Shown in pieces: positions 31,313 to 33,230 of a stretch of 33,230 nucleotides of DNA (its first letter is position 1; each line of letters opens with the position of its first letter). Origin of the DNA: Bacteroidota bacterium (GTDB lineage: Bacteria; Bacteroidota; Bacteroidia; Bacteroidales; DTGW01); contig JAIFLP010000167.1 of NCBI GenBank assembly GCA_020049015.1, forward strand, positions 1 through 33,230. Direction: 5' to 3'. The notes below the pieces were generated by a model that did not search any database, was not told the origin of the DNA, and saw nothing but the letters and a program-made list of their open reading frames with translations. A program made the translations under genes and the position numbers.

Positions 31313-31344
31313 TTTGGTAAAATGATTTATTTCATGTAGGTTTG
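31313..31344 (+). promoter_or_regulatory. Bacteroidetes-type promoter of tpiA
   Basis: TTTG (31313-31316), 20 bases, then TAGGTTTG (31337-31344), matching TTTG-N19-21-TAnnTTTG. Transcription would begin near 31350, some 38 bases before tpiA. It separates tpiA from the aromatic operon. Confidence 0.65.
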
Positions 31345-31387
31345 AAACTGAAAGTAATTAGGTTTAAAAATATTTAACGTATTCATT

Positions 31388-32137
31388 ATGAGAAAGAAAA
31401 TAGTTGCCGGAAATTGGAAAATGAACAAATCACTACAAGATGGTGTAACATTGGCAAAGGAAGTTGAAGCCGCAGTTTCAGGAATAAATAATGGAGTTGA
31501 TGTGATCATTGCACCTCCTTTTATTCATCTTACCGAAGTTAAAAAGGTAATTTCTAAAGTTAAATTGTCTGCTCAAAATTGTGCATCTGAGGCTTCAGGA
31601 GCTTATACTGGCGAAGTAGCTGCCGATATGTTGAAATCAGCAGGTGTTGGTTATGTTATTATTGGGCATTCTGAAAGGCGTTCATATTATAAAGAATCGG
31701 ATGAAATTCTTAACAAAAAAGTTAAACTGGCTTTAGCCAATGGTTTAACTCCTATTTTTTGTATTGGAGAGTTATTGCCTGAGCGTGAGGCAAATAAACA
31801 TTTCGATGTGGTTAAAGATCAGATAACTAAAGGGTTATTTGATTTAAGCGAAACTGATTTCAAGAATATAGTATTAGCATACGAACCAGTTTGGGCTATT
31901 GGTACTGGAAAAACAGCTTCTGCTGCTCAAGCTCAAGAAATACATGCTTTTATACGTAGTTTAATTGTGGCTAAATATGGTAAGGCTGTTGCCGAAGATA
32001 CAAGTATTCTTTATGGTGGCAGTTGTAATGATAAAAATGCCAAGGAATTATTTGCAAATCCAGATGTTGACGGAGGTCTAATTGGTGGTGCTGCGTTGAA
32101 AGCAGACCAGTTTGCGGTTATTGTTTCTTCTTTTTAA
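31388..32137 (+). CDS. tpiA: Triose-phosphate isomerase
   Basis: A 249-residue glycolytic enzyme interconverting dihydroxyacetone phosphate and glyceraldehyde 3-phosphate. All catalytic parts are visible: GNWKMNKS with the electrophilic lysine (about residue 13), IIGHSERR with the catalytic histidine, [11 protein letters not shown] with the catalytic glutamate and the flexible loop, and the phosphate-binding YGGSCNDKN and [10 protein letters not shown]. Length is standard. It has its own promoter upstream and a strong terminator downstream, so it is probably a single-gene unit. Confidence 0.97.
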   Translation: MRKKIVAGNWKMNKSLQDGVTLAKEVEAAVSGINNGVDVIIAPPFIHLTEVKKVISKVKLSAQNCASEASGAYTGEVAADMLKSAGVGYVIIGHSERRSYYKESDEILNKKVKLALANGLTPIFCIGELLPEREANKHFDVVKDQITKGLFDLSETDFKNIVLAYEPVWAIGTGKTASAAQAQEIHAFIRSLIVAKYGKAVAEDTSILYGGSCNDKNAKELFANPDVDGGLIGGAALKADQFAVIVSSF

Positions 32138-32156
32138 ATTGATTCAAAAATAGATA

Positions 32157-32195
32157 TTCCGTTATACAGAAATACTGTATAACGGAGTTTTTTTT
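32157..32195 (+). terminator. Rho-independent terminator of tpiA
   Basis: CCGTTATACAG (32159-32169) and CTGTATAACGG (32175-32185) form a perfect 11-bp stem with an AAATA loop, extendable by one A-T and one G-U pair. Eight T follow (32188-32195). It lies 20 bases after the tpiA stop. Confidence 0.88.
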
Positions 32196-32226
32196 AATAT
32201 GATCATAGATTTTATCTGGTTATAGT

Positions 32227-33048
32227 ATGGAATATATTGAGGTTGCTATAAAAATACCGGCTGATAAGCAAGAATGGTTTGATATTCTTTCAGCTCAACT
32301 GTCAGAATATGATTTTGAAAGCTTTGTTCAATCTGAAGAGGCGTTGCTAGCGTATGTTAAACAATCAAAATTCAATTCTGAAAATCTTGATGCTGTTCTA
32401 AGTATTAATAGTTTTCAATATCAAATAAAAAATATTCCTCAGCAGAATTGGAATAAAGTATGGGAAGAAAATTTCAATCCCATAACTGTAAAAGATAAAG
32501 TTGCAATTAGGGCTCCTTTTCATGCATCATTCGATAGTTACCCATATATTATTACAATAGAGCCTAAAATGTCATTTGGTACTGGTCACCATCAAACTAC
32601 CCAATTGATGATTTTGCAGATGTTGGAATTAGATTTTAATGGTAAATCTGTATTGGATATGGGATGCGGTACCGGAATTCTTGCCATTTTTTCGTCACTT
32701 TTGGGAGCTGATGATATTTTAGCAGTTGACATAGATGAATGGGCTTATGAAAATACGCTCGAAAATATAGAACGCAATAATATTGATAATATAGGTGCAC
32801 TGTGCGGCGATGCTTCAGTGTTGTGCGGCAAGTTTGATATAATTATTGCCAATATTAACAGAAATATATTGCTTCAGGATTTATCAGTATATAAATCGGT
32901 TGCTAAAGCAGATTCTGTCTTATTACTTAGCGGTTTTTATATGTCCGATCATTCTACTATATGCGATGCAGCTGAAAAAGAAGGCTTCCAATTCCAAAAA
33001 CTTATGGAGGACAATAACTGGGTATCAGCCCTTTTTATATTAAGATAA
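32227..33048 (+). CDS. prmA: Ribosomal protein L11 methyltransferase
   Basis: A 273-residue SAM-dependent enzyme that trimethylates ribosomal protein L11. The N-terminal substrate-recognition domain (about 1-90, IEVAIKIPADKQEWFDILSAQL) is followed by the SAM domain with the family signature EPKMSFGTGHHQTTQLM, motif I VLDMGCGTGILAIF, the acidic strand ILAVDIDEWA and the N-I-N-R motif (IIANINRNIL). Length is near normal. The gene starts 31 bases after the tpiA terminator; I found no full TTTG/TAnnTTTG promoter before it. Confidence 0.95.
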   Translation: MEYIEVAIKIPADKQEWFDILSAQLSEYDFESFVQSEEALLAYVKQSKFNSENLDAVLSINSFQYQIKNIPQQNWNKVWEENFNPITVKDKVAIRAPFHASFDSYPYIITIEPKMSFGTGHHQTTQLMILQMLELDFNGKSVLDMGCGTGILAIFSSLLGADDILAVDIDEWAYENTLENIERNNIDNIGALCGDASVLCGKFDIIIANINRNILLQDLSVYKSVAKADSVLLLSGFYMSDHSTICDAAEKEGFQFQKLMEDNNWVSALFILR

Positions 33049-33123
33049 AATCTCTCTGCTTGTTTCTTTTTGATAATATTTAGTATATTTAGCCTTGAAT
33101 TGTTTATGGCTAATTTTTTTTAT

Positions 33124-33230
33124 ATGCAGCGGATCCTGTTATTTATTTTATTATGTGCTTTCAGTTTGATTTCATATTCTCAAATTGTAAAGACTTTCAC
33201 TCCCGATTTTCAAGAATTTCCAATTGAAGT
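33124..33230 (+). CDS. Start of an exported protein, cut by the window end
   Basis: An open frame runs off the right edge. From ATG 33124 it begins MQRILLFILLCAFSLISYSQ, a typical Sec signal peptide with probable cleavage after SYS, followed by IVKTFTPDFQEFPIEV. An in-frame ATG at 33106 would add six residues (MANFFY); I prefer 33124 because it puts the basic residue next to the hydrophobic core. The product cannot be identified from about 35 residues. Confidence 0.65.
   Translation, partial: MQRILLFILLCAFSLISYSQIVKTFTPDFQEFPIE

Noticed and set aside
1-33230. tRNA, rRNA, insertion sequence or prophage genes
   Set aside because: None could be recognised by eye on either strand; apart from 1-2450 the gene content is ordinary chromosomal.

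Overview
The window is AT-rich (about one third G+C by eye) and reads as chromosomal DNA of a Bacteroidota (Bacteroidetes) bacterium. The signs are a C-terminal type IX secretion (T9SS) sorting domain, several promoters of the Bacteroidetes form TTTG-N19/20-TAnnTTTG, a fused alpha+beta 2-oxo acid dehydrogenase E1, a fused DAHP synthase/type II chorismate mutase, a GWxTD-domain lipoprotein, and weak or absent Shine-Dalgarno sequences at nearly every gene. I cannot name a genus. No rRNA, tRNA or insertion sequence was recognised.

Layout. (1) 1-2450 is accessory DNA: a three-gene restriction-modification operon on the minus strand (HTH controller, C5-cytosine methyltransferase, NgoPII-type endonuclease, predicted site GGCC). 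It has a clear promoter and an overlapping palindromic operator, and is followed at 2410-2441 by one isolated type I-C-like CRISPR repeat. (2) 2459-8206: a small lipoprotein, a ferredoxin-NADP reductase-like flavoprotein on the minus strand, then a plus-strand operon of lipoyl synthase, a UbiA-family prenyltransferase and the fused E1. (3) 8163-12719, minus strand: dipeptidyl peptidase III lipoprotein, an atypical pyruvate kinase, a DUF975-like membrane protein. (4) 12841-15089, plus strand: a heptamer tandem repeat, a regulated corA leader, the CorA Mg2+ channel, a RhaT-family transporter. (5) 15090-19073, minus strand: ABC-F ATPase, GWxTD lipoprotein, RlmB-like rRNA methyltransferase. (6) 19173-25632, plus strand: RlmD, then a very large secreted protein whose T9SS sorting domain is separated from it by a frameshift. 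(7) 25649-31296: an aromatic amino acid operon (pheA, DAHP synthase/chorismate mutase, aroB, aroD, aroC, tyrA) behind a leader-peptide attenuator. (8) 31313-33230: tpiA with its own promoter and terminator, prmA, and the start of a secreted protein.

The two most interesting items are both short leader open frames. At 12974-13027, before corA, a 17-codon frame starts M-D-D-G-P-D, an acidic/proline start like enterobacterial MgtL. Its last codons form one arm of a hairpin that competes with a second hairpin covering the corA ribosome binding site. At 25692-25769, before the aromatic operon, a 25-codon frame has Tyr/Phe/Trp at six of eight consecutive codons and is followed by mutually exclusive antiterminator and terminator hairpins. 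Both fit ribosome-position sensing, of Mg2+ and of aromatic amino acids respectively. The pairings are visible in the sequence; the functions are inferred.
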